A DNA stretch of 64,000 bases from Lichenostomus cassidix (GCA_008360975.2 CM039184.1:68861056-68925055); one strand, 5' to 3'. Shown: positions 29,851 through 44,800, counted from the first letter of the stretch. Notes: generated by a model not told the origin, from the letters alone. Program-made: numbers and translations.

Positions 29851-32800
29851 ACAACCTGTGATCCTGATGAAGCTGGAGCAACCAACTCCTCACAGCACAT
29901 CTGAGTGGGATCTCAGAGGCAGCTGAGGCCAGAAGCCTCAATGGGATCTTTAGAGCCTCTTCCTCCTGGCAGTCATCAGGAACTGCATGGGCTCTCCAGC
30001 TCTGCTCTGGAAAACCTGTCACCCAAAGTACTGGGGACATTTAAAAGTCTAGAGCTCGGAAGCAATGCAGTCTTTTTGTTTGGGTTATTGATTTTCATCA
30101 GTTGTGGAGAGTGATCTGATACCTTTCATGCAACTTTTGAAAATGACTAAGAAAGACTCTTTAAATACCAATGCCATTCCAAGCTGGGACATCTGTACTA
30201 ATCTTAACAGAGAAAACAATAAAATCAGGAATGTTTCTGTGTTTTATATAATAATGACTAAATGCACATATTTAACTTCAGCAACCAGCCAAGCTAAAAG
30301 TCCTTCCATTGGTTCTTTTCTGTATGTATGTTTTTCTCTTAATAATATACTTTCATTATTTTATTGTTGATCTACTTTGCTTTCTTGAAAAATTACATAA
30401 ATGAATCCACTTTTGTACTGCATTGTATGCTTCAGTACTTTTCTTGCTTGTCCCCAATACAAATTTCCAGTCAATATTTTTTCCAACTAATAAATTAAAA
30501 TAAATCCCCTTCAGAGATGTGTCTTCTGATGTTTTTTACTCTGTATCTTTTTAGTTATACCATATTACTGCAGACTGTAAATAAATGGTTATTTCTCTGC
30601 AAAATAAAGCTATACTAGAGGACAATTTATGAACAAATTGAACATGAAAGCAAATCTAGTGGCTGTGCATCCATCTCAGAGGCAATGGCTTACTGGGATA
30701 TCCTTATTTCTGTTCTGTAGGTTTGTGCAAGAGGGAGTAATTTCTGACAAATCCACTCATGTATGTAACTACCCACTGGAATTTTCACAGCAGTCAGATG
30801 ATTTGCAATGTGAATTACGTAGATGATGCATCTCACATTGTCTGCATATTTTCCTAAAGGTCAGTAACAAAAGTAAAATTATACAAAAGGTAATTTTATG
30901 TAGCTGATTGGTAATTAGCTACCTTTATTTGTGGAAAGATATTCGTATCTAACAATATGATTCATGAGTTTGAAATAAAAGAGAATATTAGTGTAAATGT
31001 AAACAATGCTAAATGAATTTTTCACGATTTTTTCCTATTGTAAAAGTCCACTTTGTACAAAGAATAAAATATCCTAAGTAGGGCTTCTGAAAATCTGCTG
31101 AGTATTCATTGGTATCCCAACTTCATAAATTGTAAGTGCTGTGGGTCTCTGAAATCAGACTATTTTTAATTTGCTGCTCAATGGTGAGTTTGAAAATGCT
31201 GTCCCTGATAAAATGATCAATTTGAGGACTATCTCTTGGTGTTGTTGGCAAAAAGAATAGCTGTTATTATTTCTGATGGAGCATCTACATACTGACAAAT
31301 CAGTGTATTTTAACAATAACTTACAAGTCAGCCTTGAAAGATGGATTATTGTAAGGAGCTGACTGTCCATGAAAAGCTAAATGTTGCCAATGACAGCTGG
31401 TCATCAGTTCCTGCAAAATGCCCCATGCCAGTGTTATCAATATGAGAAATTTAAAAAAATTAAAAAAAAAAAAAACCAAACAAACCCTAGTGGTTTAATC
31501 TCTCTCTCTCTTTTTTTTTTTTCTTTTTAAATTATCCAGTTCAGGTGGATATGTCAAAAATATTTCTTAAGAATGAAATCCCTGACATTGTCCAATTGTC
31601 TAGCTACTGCTCTCTGAAGTCTATTTGCATCTCAGCAGAGACCCTACATGTCAGTAAGGGGAATCAGAGGTGTGTGGTTTACAGCAGGTGCTGCAAAGCA
31701 ACACACTGCTGTAGTATTGCAGCAAAACACACTACAGTGGAGTGGGTTTTATTGCAATGCCCAAGACTTCAGACTAGAAAATAAACTCCAGGGTCATTAA
31801 CTGAGATTCAGCATACTACCACACTGGCATAATACCATCATTCTCCTTCCACATATTAGTCCCTGATCTTGGGGAAAAAATTATAAGTATAAATTGATAT
31901 ATACACATATATACAATACACACAGTATAAGCACTATTTTGATTGAGTAGCACAGGATAAGCTGTTAAAAGCTTAGACATTTGCAAATGTTAAATGTGTG
32001 AATGAGGATGTATATAACACATTTATAGTTTCACCTTGCTGAATCAGGCTTAAGGCATGACAGATTGAGCTGTATAAAAATTGAACTTGATTTTTGGAAT
32101 AATATTTCAAGAACCTTGAACTGAGATGTTTCAGTGAAATATTAATTGCTTTCTCAGCACTGTGATGAGAAAATATTAATTTTCACTTTCTTGTTAGAAG
32201 TAAATTCAGGGCTCAGTAATTTTTCTGGATTGTGGCTTAAATAGAAAGCAGAAATCAAACTACAATAATGACAAGTGATCTTCTATCCAGAGTAGAAGCT
32301 GTTTCAAGAGCAAAATGGAAGAAAAAACTTCACTCTCTCTGAATATAAATGTGGATTTGGTAAACTATCAATTTAACTCCTAGAGTTTACTTTCCCATGT
32401 GCTAAAAGGGTCTAAATTATAATGGTCAACTTTCTGACTCAGAGCTTTAGACTAGCCAGCTGCTAACTTCTATTTTATGAGGCAAAGTGCTGTTTAAAGC
32501 CTGGCCATGCTGGGATGGCAATTTTCTGTCATGAGGTCTGGACTTGTATTAGCCATGTAACTGATTTTGCACCATTATTCACATTATACACATCAATAGT
32601 TTTAATACTCATATTTAATGCAATTTTTCAATCAAAGTAAATAATTTAGATACCATTACCTGGAAACAGACATGGCATTTAGAATGCCTTATTAGTTTTC
32701 CATATGGCTGTACAACCTCTCCTGCCCTTATTCAGCATGCTGTCCTCATACAACCCTTGGCTTTACTCAACCACTGAACAGAACTCACTTCTTGACCTTG

Positions 32801-33337
32801 CACAGAGAAGCCCTCAGTGGCTGAACATCTGGATCAGCCTCAGAGAAACAAGCTCAAGTTGACAAAAGCCCAGCAGCAATGAGCATGTCCTGGTCTCCCA
32901 TTATCAAACACAAAATTATACACAAGCACCTTCATTGCTCCACAGAAAAGCTCACAGTGGCTGCAGGGTCAGTTTTTCTAGCAATTTGTAGAAGGGGTTT
33001 TGTCCAAAAAAACCCATTTGGTGTTTGGAAAATTGTTCCAGTGTACAGACAGCAGATGTTCTGCCCAGTACTGAAATTAGCTGATCTGCATAACTGGTAA
33101 TTCGCAGGACAGACTGTGTACCTGACATGGCAAAAGGACTATTAAATACTCCTACCAGGTTAAAAAATATCTTTGCACCAGTTTATGCATGCAAAACCCT
33201 GGTGGGGCTGGCCTGACCAAAGAACAGGAGTTATCCAGGGGGCAGAAGAGCAGCGCTGGGGACTATTTGCCACCTCTGCTGGACATTGGCTCCTCCTCAG
33301 ATCTGCCTGCAGAGCTCCACAACACATCAGGCAGGTA

Positions 33338-33381
33338 ATAAATAAATAAACTAATAAACAAATAAAAATAAATAAAAAGCC
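33338..33381. repeat. (AATA)n-like simple repeat
   Basis: AATA tetramers interrupted by ACTA and ACAA units over about 44 bp. Confidence 0.8.
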
Positions 33382-34489
33382 CAACCCAAAACTACCTCTT
33401 GATATCAGAGTGGGGTTTGTATTAACTGATATAGTAAAAGATATGATTATACTAGTAGTTTTGCTGGAAGATCTTAAAGGATGGTGGCAGGTCAGAGAGC
33501 ACAAAGAGGTCAAGAGCAGCTGGAGGTAGTAAGTTCTTTCCTGACCTCCTGAGGTTCCTCAGCTGCTTATATTCTTATTCATTAATGTCAGAGTGGAGCC
33601 AAAACCTGAATGCCTGCTTGCAGCTCAGTGTTTAATCCCTTCAGCCACACAGCTCCTAGCACGAGCTGAAAATTTGTTTCAGCACCTCAAAGTCTCATCT
33701 GGCCGCTCTTGGTTCTTGCTTCTCAGAACAAAGCGAAGCCTCCCTTGTCATGCTGGTGTCTTGATATTTCCCCAGGATCAAAAGGTCAGCTAACAGCATG
33801 ACCAGAGAAACTCTGCAGAGGGGCAGTAAAACCCCAGCAGGATAAAGGTAAGACTTTTAAAAACCTAAACACTGCATTAACTGCTCCCAAAACACAATGA
33901 GCTGCAAAACACTATTTAATTTCAGAGCACTGATTAGTGTGAGTGTAAGATGGACCAAAGGTTGACCACTTTTGAAAACCCCCAACTCAAAATTTGTCCC
34001 TGCTGTATTTTAACCCCAAATTTGGCTAACCAAATTTAGCTCTATGGGATAATTTTTTTACATGCAAGGTTGATATCAGGACATCCTCTGGCTTTCCTCT
34101 GAGTCCAATAGTACTCCTACACAGTATTAATTAATAAATATGGATGACTCATACATTTTAGAAGTTCAGTGGACCAGGGTAAATCCACAATCCTCTGGTA
34201 ATCTCAGGCATACAGTCATTCTTCACCATGGCAGCAACCTCTGAAAGGAGCTGTGAAAACCTGAGATAACAAGCCTGTAGGATGGAAGGGGGTGACTGAA
34301 ACGTTTCACATAATTTATGACTGATTTTATTGACTTCGCATTTTTGTCTGGAGTATTTGTATGATAAAATGTATTTTATTGATTTGGTTTGGGGTAAAGT
34401 TGCAGTGCATAATTTGAATAACTTCAGTCTCTGCTGAGAAAAACATCAAAGAGTCTACCTAGTCCCCCCAAGCCCTCCTACCTCTAAAA

Positions 34490-34590
34490 CCAAAACCCCC
34501 CAAAAATCAAAACAAAAATAACCAACAACAGCAACAAAAACACACAAAAAAGCACAGCAAAAAAACCAAACAAACATTAAACCCCCTAAT
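34490..34590. repeat. A/C-rich low-complexity tract
   Basis: Roughly 100 bp of almost pure A and C (AACAAA-like units with C runs at both ends). It lies in the long STK32B intron, and on the transcribed strand it reads as G/T-rich. Confidence 0.75.
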
Positions 34591-34923
34591 ATATGACCTG
34601 TGAATGGAAAGTTTTTGCAAAACTCAGAGATAATACACAGATATATGGAAATTGATCATTCCATGATATTTCAGTAAGGAGAAAGTATATGCTATGGAAC
34701 TCAAACACACATAAATTCGCCAAAGTGAGGGATAAACAAAAGGTGACACCTGTCATGTTTTCTAGACACATTTTACTGTTTACCTTTTGGGTTTGGAGCT
34801 GAGGACCCTGTTGCAATGTAGAGGGTCATCCCTGCAGATGGGTGCCAAGCACAGAGCATGTTCTTTGAGACACAGAGGTATACCTTGCAGCCTTGTTAAT
34901 GAGGGACCAATTTAAGAAATGCC

Positions 34924-34941
34924 TTTTTTTTTTTTTTTTTT
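34924..34941. repeat. T18 homopolymer
   Basis: Eighteen consecutive T on the plus strand, within the long STK32B intron. No retroposed parent sequence was recognised beside it. Confidence 0.9.
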
Positions 34942-37900
34942 AAACACTCATTAAGATGCCACAGTGTTGAAAGTAGCAAGGACTTCCACAGGTGCTTCTA
35001 GTCAGGTGAGCTCACCCTTCTCTTTCACACAATCCAAAGTATTATCCTTCAGCAGGAAGAAAGAGCCCCAGCTGCACAGCCCAGCACTGGCTGCAGCCAG
35101 GGACCAAGTCCTGCCCTGCCCTGGTTTCCTGGTCCACATCCCAGTGCAGAAGGGAGGGGATTGAGCAAGTGCTGATGCTCATCTGGTGGCAGCAGCTGTG
35201 CCTGCCAAAAGCCAGCCTGGTCTCAAAGGATATTTTGCATTGCTTGCCAGGGTAGGGTGACAGCCTGAAACTGTGAGAGTTTTGAAGACCAATTCCTGCA
35301 GTAAAGCCTTGACAACACCCTCAATCACAGGGGCTGCAGAAGGTTTGAGCAGTGAATTTGTGAAGGCAAAATCAGGCACAGGTGACACACAGGTTTCCCA
35401 AATCAGCTGAAGGCACACATTGCCTTCCAGAGCCACAGCCACCTGAACAGTACAAGACACAAACCCAGAGGACCCCCAAACTCTAAGAAGTTGATTTCAC
35501 TTCAGCATTTCAGGTCACTGCCTTTGTGAAGGAAAGCTGCAGAAGCAGCTGGAAGTATTTTGCCTGACCAGGCTGTTGGCCTTGCTCCTTTCACAAACAC
35601 TGCTGTCCATGTCTTTGCTCCTATGTGTGGCAGGTGTTTCACTCGTCTGAATGAGTTGGCTGGGAAGGGGGAGGACACAAAAATTGACAGTTTCTAGAGA
35701 AACATTCAGATTCAGGTACAGTGCATTCTTCATAAACATTTAACAAGTAGGGAAATAGGCAGGGAATATTTCGGGCTGAGAAAGACTTAGGGGCTAAAAG
35801 GCTAATGTGAAGTGGGATTAAGCAAAGGCTGCAGGAGCTGACTCACACCCTGCTTAGCATTACAAGACAGGCATCTTAATCAGAACAGCTAGGGCATTTT
35901 TACAACACAATATCAATCCACTCTGTTTTTTTCCTGGAAACCATTTTTATTCAGTCATGCTGCATGTGAGCAAATCACTCCCTAGCAATTTCTCAGCCTA
36001 TTTCAATCAGATTTCAAAGAGGAATGGAGGCTTTGGAGATAACGTTTTTCTGTTTATTTCCTTAAATTGGCCATAGGAAGAAGTGAGAAATCCTATAAGT
36101 GCCTCTATTAAGGGACAGGCTGGAGAGCACCCTCATATCTGATTAAACATAACAGGATCCACATGAGAGTAAGACTTTATAAACCTTCAAGAGAGGGAAA
36201 AAAAGCTTTCATCACATCTCATAGTGTCACCATTGTGAGAACCAGCATAGCATGAGGCATTTCTTACAGAAACTGGTAAGTTTTCTTGGTTCTGGTATTC
36301 AGCAAGTACCATGCTTGAGGTGACTTGGTCTTGTTACACCAAGGTTAAAGTGTGGTTTGAATTCCTGGTCATAAAATTGTACCACCAACCTCCCCAGTTC
36401 TGTATTTTTCTATTTCTCTTGTAGTCTAAATGTCTCAGGAAAAGCCACATGGAAAGCCTTTGATACAGCCTTACAGCAAGAAATCACTGCAACTGAAAAG
36501 CCCTTGTAGTATTTCACTAAAGTTATAATTCTTCACAAAATAAAAGGTGTAAACTAAAAGAGGAAAGCAGCACCAATGAACACCTGCCCATATGTGTCAC
36601 ACACTAAATATTTGGTTTGTTGAATCTTTGATATCCAAACTGTGCCACCGAGAACCCTAACCCATCACTTTTTATCTGAAACAGAGGATTTTTACAGCTC
36701 TAAAAGTTTTGCTGTGTCCTTACAGCCCCAAATAAATGCAAGGGTGACTCTGACTCTTTCTGAATGGCAAAAACTGCACCTGTGGCTTCTGTGACATCTT
36801 TGAATTTCCAAGAGGTGAGGAAGGCACACTGAAGAGAAAGTAAGCTGGTGGATGGTGTGATAGCCTTCATAAAGGAAAGGAGAGCATTTTTTTGGTACTG
36901 TTTCTTCTTGTGAGATTGGTGGATATGATGGAGATCTGATGTGTGGGGAGGAGGCTTCAGGAGTGGAACAACTACCTGAGCTGAGGTGAATCAAGACCAG
37001 ATCCATTACCGTGAAAAGGTAAAAATCTTTTCCCCATCTCCCACCTTTCCCTTGACCCCCTTATGTTCTCTGTCTCAGGCTTTTGCTGTGCTGCTCATTT
37101 CATCCAAGCTGGTCAGGGGCAATAGACTCCAGCTCCTGCTAACTGTTGATTCACAACAAAAAATATATCATATGTGAAAAAAACTACTCTCATCCAGTGC
37201 CTGGGACTGCTCTGTCACAGTCACAGCTGCTGTGGAGGCACCCTGCAGACACCTGCCTGCTCTGTGTCCATGGTCTTTGTGCTGTGAAAAGCATCATTGT
37301 CAATTCCTGCTTCTTGGGCACATGCTTTTACTCCTATGACAATATGTAAAAGTGTGGCAACACAGTGGCCTTTGGTTCCCCAAATGACAGTTTCAGAAAA
37401 TGATAATTTACCAATGTTTCACCACTGCACATGTGTTAGGTGTGCTCTGGGATAGAGAAAGGCTCTTGCAGACACACCTATCTCTTAGTACATGGTTTTC
37501 TGGATCCAAATACATTTAGTCTTAGGCTAGTCATCTCTCCAAGCAATGTCAATTCCATATACAGAAAGAATTAGAGTAGCAGATATGTTGGAAGCCACAA
37601 ACAGGACAAATCACACATGCACTTAGTCATGGAAGCTAGCCTAACTTTGGTGGGACAAATGACCTTTGGGAGGTGCCTTCTGTCCTTCAGCTTCAGGGGA
37701 AGTTTGAGATATTAACTTTGCCAAGACGGTCACATTTTTGAGACATGAAGACAGGTGAATTAAATTTTACTCTCCCAGCCTTCAATCAATCATACATTAT
37801 AAATATTTTATTTCAATATATAACGTGGCCCTAAAAGCCATAGGGCAAGAACTTCAGCAGTTAGTTACACAGAACTCTAATTTTAACAGACACATTTTTG

Positions 37901-38279
37901 AGGAACTCAACATAGCAAAGCAATTAAGCATGTGCCTAAATACTTTTAAATGACATTATGTGTTCTCTGCTAGCTCACAGCCACTGTGGTGCAAATATAT
38001 ATTCTTGTCTCAAGTTGTGGGGATTGACAGAAAGTAAAACAGCTGAAATTCGCCTGAATTTGCTTCACAAAACCAAACAGAACCTGACTAGAAGCAGAGT
38101 AGAGATCAAACTCCTGTTTAAAATAGCATCCAAACAACATCCTCCATTTCCCAAGTTTTCCACTGCTAACACATGTATTTACTGTCAAAAAAGGAAATTG
38201 GTCACGTCTACTTTATGCTTTTAGAATTTAAAATCCTTTTGCTATACCATTAGTCAGTCTTAATGTATAACTTTTCTTA

Positions 38280-38423
<144 letters not shown>

Positions 38424-38675
38424 TTAAAATAGCACATCATACAAATACTCCTCTCTTTGTCTAACATTTAAGTGATAATGGAAAGAAACACAATTAGAAA
38501 GATCTCTAACCTTAATGATCGATAATCAGTGTTACTCTTTACTAGAAAAATCAAATTGGAAGCAAAGTGGTGAAATAATCTTTTTGTGTATCTGCACCCA
38601 CTACCTGTGTGCAGTGCTGGACTGGTTTTGCTGATCACCCCTGAATCTTCTCCCACCATGAGCAAAGTTGAGAAC

Positions 38676-39472
38676 TGAGCCTTCAAAGAACCTCATGAAG
38701 CTCAGCAAGTCCAAGTGCAAGGTACTTCACCTGGCTGGGGGCAATCTCAGCCATGAGCACAGACTGGGAGATAACTCACTGAGAGCAGCCCTGTGGAGAA
38801 GAACTTGGGGATTCTGGTGGAGGAAAAGCTGGACATGCCACAGCAGTGTGCACTGTCAACCCAGAGGGCCAAGCCTGTCCTGGGCTGCACCAAAAGAGGC
38901 ACAGCCTGCAGGCTGGGGGAGATGATTCTCCTCTACTCTGCCCTCCAGAGACTCCACCTGGAGGGCTGTGTCCAGCTCTGGGACCCTCAGAACAAGAAAG
39001 GTGTGGATGTGCTAGACTGAGTCCAGAAGTGGTCACAAAGATGCTCAGAAAGATGGAGCACCTCTGCTGTGCAGACAGCCTGAGGGAAGGGGAATTATTC
39101 AGCCTGGAGAGGAGAAGGCTCCACGGACACCTTACAGCATCCTTCCAGTATCTACAGGGTGTTTATAAAAAGGAGACAGACTATTTTGATCAAAAATAGT
39201 GATAGCAGAAGAGGCAGTGGTTTTATGCTGAAAGAGGGCAGGTTTAGATTAGGTATTAAGAAGAAATTCTTTACTCAGAGGGTGGTGAGATACAGGAACA
39301 TGTTCCCCAGGGAAGTTGTGGCTGCCCATCCCTGGCAGTGTTCAAGGCCAGGCTGGATGGGATTCTGGGCAGCCTGATCTAATGGAAGGTGTCCCTGGCC
39401 ACAGCAGGAAGGCTGGAATTAGATGATCTTGAAGGTCCCTTTCAACCTTAACCATTCTGTTATTCTGTAATT
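38676..39472 (+). mobile_element. CR1 LINE, 5'-truncated, plus sense
   Basis: Starts inside ORF2, in the C-terminal part of the reverse transcriptase protein, and runs to the element's own 3' end. Readable pieces in successive frames are NLMKLSKSKCKVLHL (about 38690-38735), [67 protein letters not shown] and a PREVVAA box. The 3' UTR follows (GGCAGCCTGATCTAATGG, then CTTGAAGGTCCCTTTCAACC) and ends in ATTCTGTTATTCTGT at 39458-39472, the short tandem tip typical of CR1. At least two frame changes and a TGA after KGVDVLD show it is dead. It is antisense to STK32B and the best preserved transposon in the window. Confidence 0.93.
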
Positions 39473-41479
39473 GTCTCTGTCTTCTCAGAACAGTAAATAA
39501 CATGCAGAAGCAGAATGTGAAGCTATGTGTGAAATTTGCCTTTCCTTATCCTCAGCTGCAGCCACCCCTCACATCTCAGGTGACACTGTCTGCAATTGCA
39601 TCCACTACAGGTTACCATCAGCCTGAATTCTTCTGAGTCTTCTCAGGGCAGAGGGAGGTGAGAAGAAAAACGGCATTTTTATCACACAATAACTATAAAA
39701 TTAGATCCATAGTAGCAGAAGATGTTTATGTAATAGGAGCAGGTCTCAAATGATCACCCATTTGACAGCAGGTTGCCAGATGAGCAATAAGTGGCAGAAG
39801 TCAGCCTAAGGATGTGCTGTCTGACCAGCCAGACAGATGATTTAAACTGAAATAATCAGGCTGAGTGGCCCAAACCTGCTATTACTTTTTTTTTTCCTGG
39901 GATATTTTATGATAAACATGGGTTCAATTGCTCCACCACAGTGAAATAATAATTATTAATCCTAGTTTGCCATAGGCAGTTAAATGGAATATTAACCCAG
40001 TCTGAAAATCTGCAGAATTTTAATTTGACAAGTCTGTTAGGTTGTGCATCTTTGCTCAAGGACTAGTGTTGTGGAGTGATGCAGATATTATCCTCTCTGT
40101 GATTACATCTGGCAAAGCCCTGGAGGACAGGGTAGAGGGGTAGATATTCCCCAGCTCAGCTCTGCACTCAGATCAGGATTAATACATCATGTGTTGAACT
40201 AGACTCCTGAGTGACAAATTTGTGTGGGTTTTTTTTATCAAGGTCTCAGTCTCATTCAAGCCACGGAATGGATCAGGGTTTGGGCACAATGCAGTTGTTC
40301 AGTGAGGGAGGTTGTCATCATGTTTGCTGCCAAAGATGAAAAGAGTGTAACAAGTGACTGATGGGTGTTAACCTGGTGCCTGATGGAGGGAGAGCAGTCT
40401 CCACAAAATGTCATGCTGCTCAAAAATCCTGCTCAAAGTCCACAGGAAATGTATCTGCCAACCTCTAATTGAGCAGGTATGCATGTGAGAACTGAAATTC
40501 TCAGAGGACCCTAATTTGGCCAGATCTGAGCTGGGTTTGAAGGGGAAAAGGAAGAAAGCAATTCCCACTGGTAAACTTAAGGCTTTAAGTTTAAACTTAA
40601 GTTTCTCCAAATGGGAGACATGGTAGAAGTTTTCAGTGAAATGGTTTGCATGCTTTTCTGCACTTTTTTCGAAAAACCTGCTGGCATTTTATTGACTTTT
40701 TTTTCCAAAGATGCCCAGACCAGGAAGCCCTCTACACACAGCAGAGTAAAACTGTGAGCTAATGAAAGCCATCCCTTTATAACAGGTGGGATGTGTTAGG
40801 CTGCCATAACAAGAATTAGTGTTCACAGCCCAGACTGACATAACAATTCCAAGGTGGTATTCCTACTTCTGGGTGGCTGGAGTGTGGCATATTTGCAGTT
40901 TATTTCTGCCATCATGAAACACTGTGGCAGAAGGCTCCTTGAAAATGATAACTGAACAAATAAAGCCACCTCATGGCAGTAGTATAAAGCAATTCTATGT
41001 ACATCATAGAAATGCTGCAAGCATCTTGGCAGACTAACACTTCATATTTTTAACACATAATATAAATATAAATACTATAAATATCAATGTAAACAGAAAT
41101 AGCAATATGTATATAATTCTGTCACTTAAATGACAGCATTGTAAGTGATGTTCCCTATTAGAGTGCCAGCATGATTGCAAAACATCTATTACATCATATC
41201 TGTTCAGACTGATCCAAACAGGTGATTTGCAATGAAAATTGCCTCTCCAGCAATGCATTGTTTCCTCTTCATGTTATTAGATTTCATTTAACAAAACCAA
41301 AATAGCGTAGCTGGTTTTTGGTTTTTTTTATTAAAAATGCCTTTCTGGAAGGTAAGGGTTGGACTGGAAACATAGGTTCTGCATAACTCCTCTGCATTGT
41401 GCTGCCCATACAGCAACAGGCAGCTCCTGTTCATGAGGTAGGGCAGAGTTTACTGCTGGAAAAGCTGCCCTGTTTGCTC

Positions 41480-41745
41480 TTCCCCATCACAGGGCCACTC
41501 CACAGCCCTCAGGCTGTCTGCAGGCTGCCCTTGCCTGGTGCTTGATGGGCTGCTAGTTGGCGCTGGAGGGAAAGGAAGGTGCTCTGCAGGCAGGAGAGGT
41601 GCCTGGAGAGAGCTGGGGGCATGGAGAGGGCTGGGTGTGGGACAGGGGCAGAGCAGGGGTCAAGCCCCTGTGTCTGTGGGCAGCTGGGGGCAGGAGGGGT
41701 GTCAAAGTGGAGCTCTTCTTGCCTGTGCCCAGCACTGAATGAGTT
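41480..41745. other. GC-rich, G-run-bearing intronic patch
   Basis: About 265 bp rich in G on the plus strand (GGGGGCAGG, GGGACAGGGG, GCTGGGGGCAGGAGGGG), with several overlapping open frames of 60-85 codons, none recognisable. The four-G runs could support G-quadruplex structure. It is followed directly by a G/T tract. No family was assigned. Confidence 0.4.
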
Positions 41746-41767
41746 CAACTGTTGTAAGCCTAAGGAC

Positions 41768-41830
41768 TTGGGGGTTTTGGGTTTTTTTGTTTGTTTTGAT
41801 TTTGTTTTGTTTGGTTTGATTTGGTTTTTA
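41768..41830. repeat. G/T-rich low-complexity tract
   Basis: Almost pure G and T (TTTTG, TTTGG units) for about 60 bp on the plus strand, A/C on the transcribed strand. Confidence 0.75.
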
Positions 41831-44800
41831 TAAGCTTTTCATTCCTGGTGTGAATATTTCAAGAGACAATTAGACCCCAGCTTTCTAAAGAAGTCTTTCT
41901 ACTCAGCCTCTAAGACATGTTTTGTCTTAGAGGAAAGGGAATGTTGCTCTTGTTGCAGTGGATATGTTGGGTACCACCTACTTCATACTGTTTGCAAAAT
42001 TTCTGTTTGTGGGGACTTTTAGCCATCTAAACCTCACACCTTGTCGTTGATCTCCCTTTCTGGATATGACTGTGAACAACTAAATGTCAAAGTCTGTACC
42101 ATGGTATAATATTAAACTAAGCAGAATGTCAGTGTCACTTGGATTTAGCTGTTATGAACTCTGAAGCAGAGCAGTGCACAACAGATTCAGCAGGCCTAGC
42201 TGAATTCTAGTATTGCAGGGAAAGAGCTCATTCCTTAATCCCTGGGCTGCATGACCCCATATATAGAAAGATGATGGTAGAGAGAAGGGAAGAAAAAGCA
42301 AAAGACCACATTATTTTCACTCTGCAGAGTGGCTTTTTCAAATCATCTCAGAATACAGATTTCACATACACCAACACATACATTGGAAACAGAAATTATC
42401 TCAGTGGAAATTGTCTCAAAAATTACATTCCTTCAGTCAGTTCCAGTAAAGGCTTTAACTACCCACAGAACAGTGTATGGCTTTGGAAAGCTTTATGTGA
42501 TGTAACTTTTATGTCTCAGTCTTCTATATGGCCTGAAATTACAGTATCTGAGGTAAACAGCAAATTTTCTGTGTTTGGATTTAATTTTTGAGCAATCATA
42601 ATGACAATTAGAACAAGTCCTAAAAGTTGGCTGGGGCTGTCTGACTAACATTCAGCAGAGGAAAATGTACATGACTTCAAACCTCATTGAATTCCTCAGA
42701 GTCTGAAACCAAAAGGGTGAATGTGACAGCAGAGAGAGGAAATACTATACTGGAGTTAATGCCATCAACTCAGCATGCACCAGAGCTGATTGTGAGTCTC
42801 AGAACAGTAACATTTTGAAGTACATTCAAACCTGATTTGCTCTCAGAAAGTCAAACTCTATGATGAATTTAAAAAGCCTCTCTGGGTTCATCTGTACTGT
42901 GTATGAGAGCTTAAGCTCATATGCACCTGAACTTGGCATGACTTGGCCATCTGACACTTACCATTAGGGAGATTGGTAGAAATTGCATGGCTGTAGATGG
43001 GTTCAGCAAAGCTGTGCATTTCAAAAAGTTGCATTGTTGAATGGCCATGTGGGCATCTAAAAGTTTCAGGTGCACTTTCAAAGTCTAGATAGCTTCAGGT
43101 GGATGAATGATGCTGGAAACATTTGTGTTATTAATCAGCATTGGAGGGGTAAACAAGATATAGTCCCTGCAAATTGTCTGTGGGTGTAATAAGGAGCAGC
43201 CCCAGTGCAGACACACCTAGTGGGGATGTCTCACAGACATCAGTGTACACTAATAATATTGACAGTTCTGGTATCCAGAAGTTAATATTGATATTCCAAT
43301 TAGTTATTTATGGGTAGGTTTTTTCATCCCATTTTTCATTTTAATGCCAAGATTGCTCATTGGCTACATCTCTCAATTTTGCTGATAGATTTCAAATGAG
43401 AGCTGAGATGTATTCCAGGAAATAATGTTTAAAGGAAAACTTTGATGATCATAAACCAGTATAATAATGTATAATGACACATATAAATGCTAGCTTCAAT
43501 TAGTTTTGCTCACTCATAAATAAAATTATGTAACTGAGTAAATTATCACCATCAGATGCAAAAATCCAATCTAAGAAACCCACAAAATTTAATAAATGTA
43601 AATAGCCCTGTTAAGTCTAAGAGTGAAATATTAGATCTGTGATTTCTGATCTAAATGCTTTCAAGTTGGTTCTAAACCATTAAAATGAAAGGAATAGAAG
43701 AGAAAGCAAAATTCTGTCTTTAAGAGAATTCTCTAATGCTTTTCTCTGTGCAGTACAATAGTAATAGCTCTCCTGAAACACTAGGTAGTCCCTTCAACTA
43801 TCACTGGAATAATTCTGTTTCAGATAGATGTTAGCAGAACAGAGCACTACTACTAAATTTAGAGATTAGTGTTAGTCATAAGAGGAAGAGCTTTCTGGGA
43901 AAGCTGAGAAGGAAACATAAAAAAAAAAGAGCTTTATTGATTGCACTGATTTCCTCAGAGGGACTGATTCTGGTTCAGAGAATGAACCCTGAAACCATCC
44001 CTACTTTCTGTCCTCAGAGATGGGATGTGGAATCTCTCCAGGAGACCATACAATCATCCTCTGATAGGGCTGAACACTATTTTTAACAGCAGGTTATCCC
44101 ATTCTCATGTACCACTATGCTGCTCATGATCAGCATTTATTTCCACTGATGCATCAGAATCTGTGCTCAGCAGTGCAGAGGTGTGGCTTTGATGAAAAAC
44201 ATATGGAAAAATTCAGACTTCCTCTGCCAGAATTATTTTGAATATGTTGTAGATGTTTTTGTGGTTTTTGGGGTTTTTTTTAATTTGTAAATCAGATTGA
44301 TTACTTTTAAGAAAAATCTTCTATTTTCATTACTTCTGTATTCCTGAGGCATGTTCCCTAAGCCATAAATTAAGATAAATTATAGTGAAACTAGTTTTAA
44401 TGAGCACAATATCTATAATATATATTCTTGGTAGAAGAAGATTAGATATTCTTGTGAAGGTGAGTCAGTTTAACTGCTTGAGGATGTAAGGCAATGCAAA
44501 TGGTGTAACACTAAATTTTGACTTCAGCCAGAATAGGTTTCTTCAATGAGGCCAAAGAAATCTAACTCTCTGAGACAAAATCTCAGCCAGAAATGTTGTG
44601 CTTATCCAATTACATGATACTTTGGGTAAGTATAATTTGCTTAATGAACTGTAAGAAAGACCTAGGGGTAAAGTCAAGCATATAGGAAGCTGTTGTGCCA
44701 CCTTAGAGGCCACAGGCTAAATTAAAGTTCCTTCCTGAGCACCTGGTTAGGCTCATATTAGGTGAATTTGTTATGCTTGCTCTGCAGCCAAACATATTTG

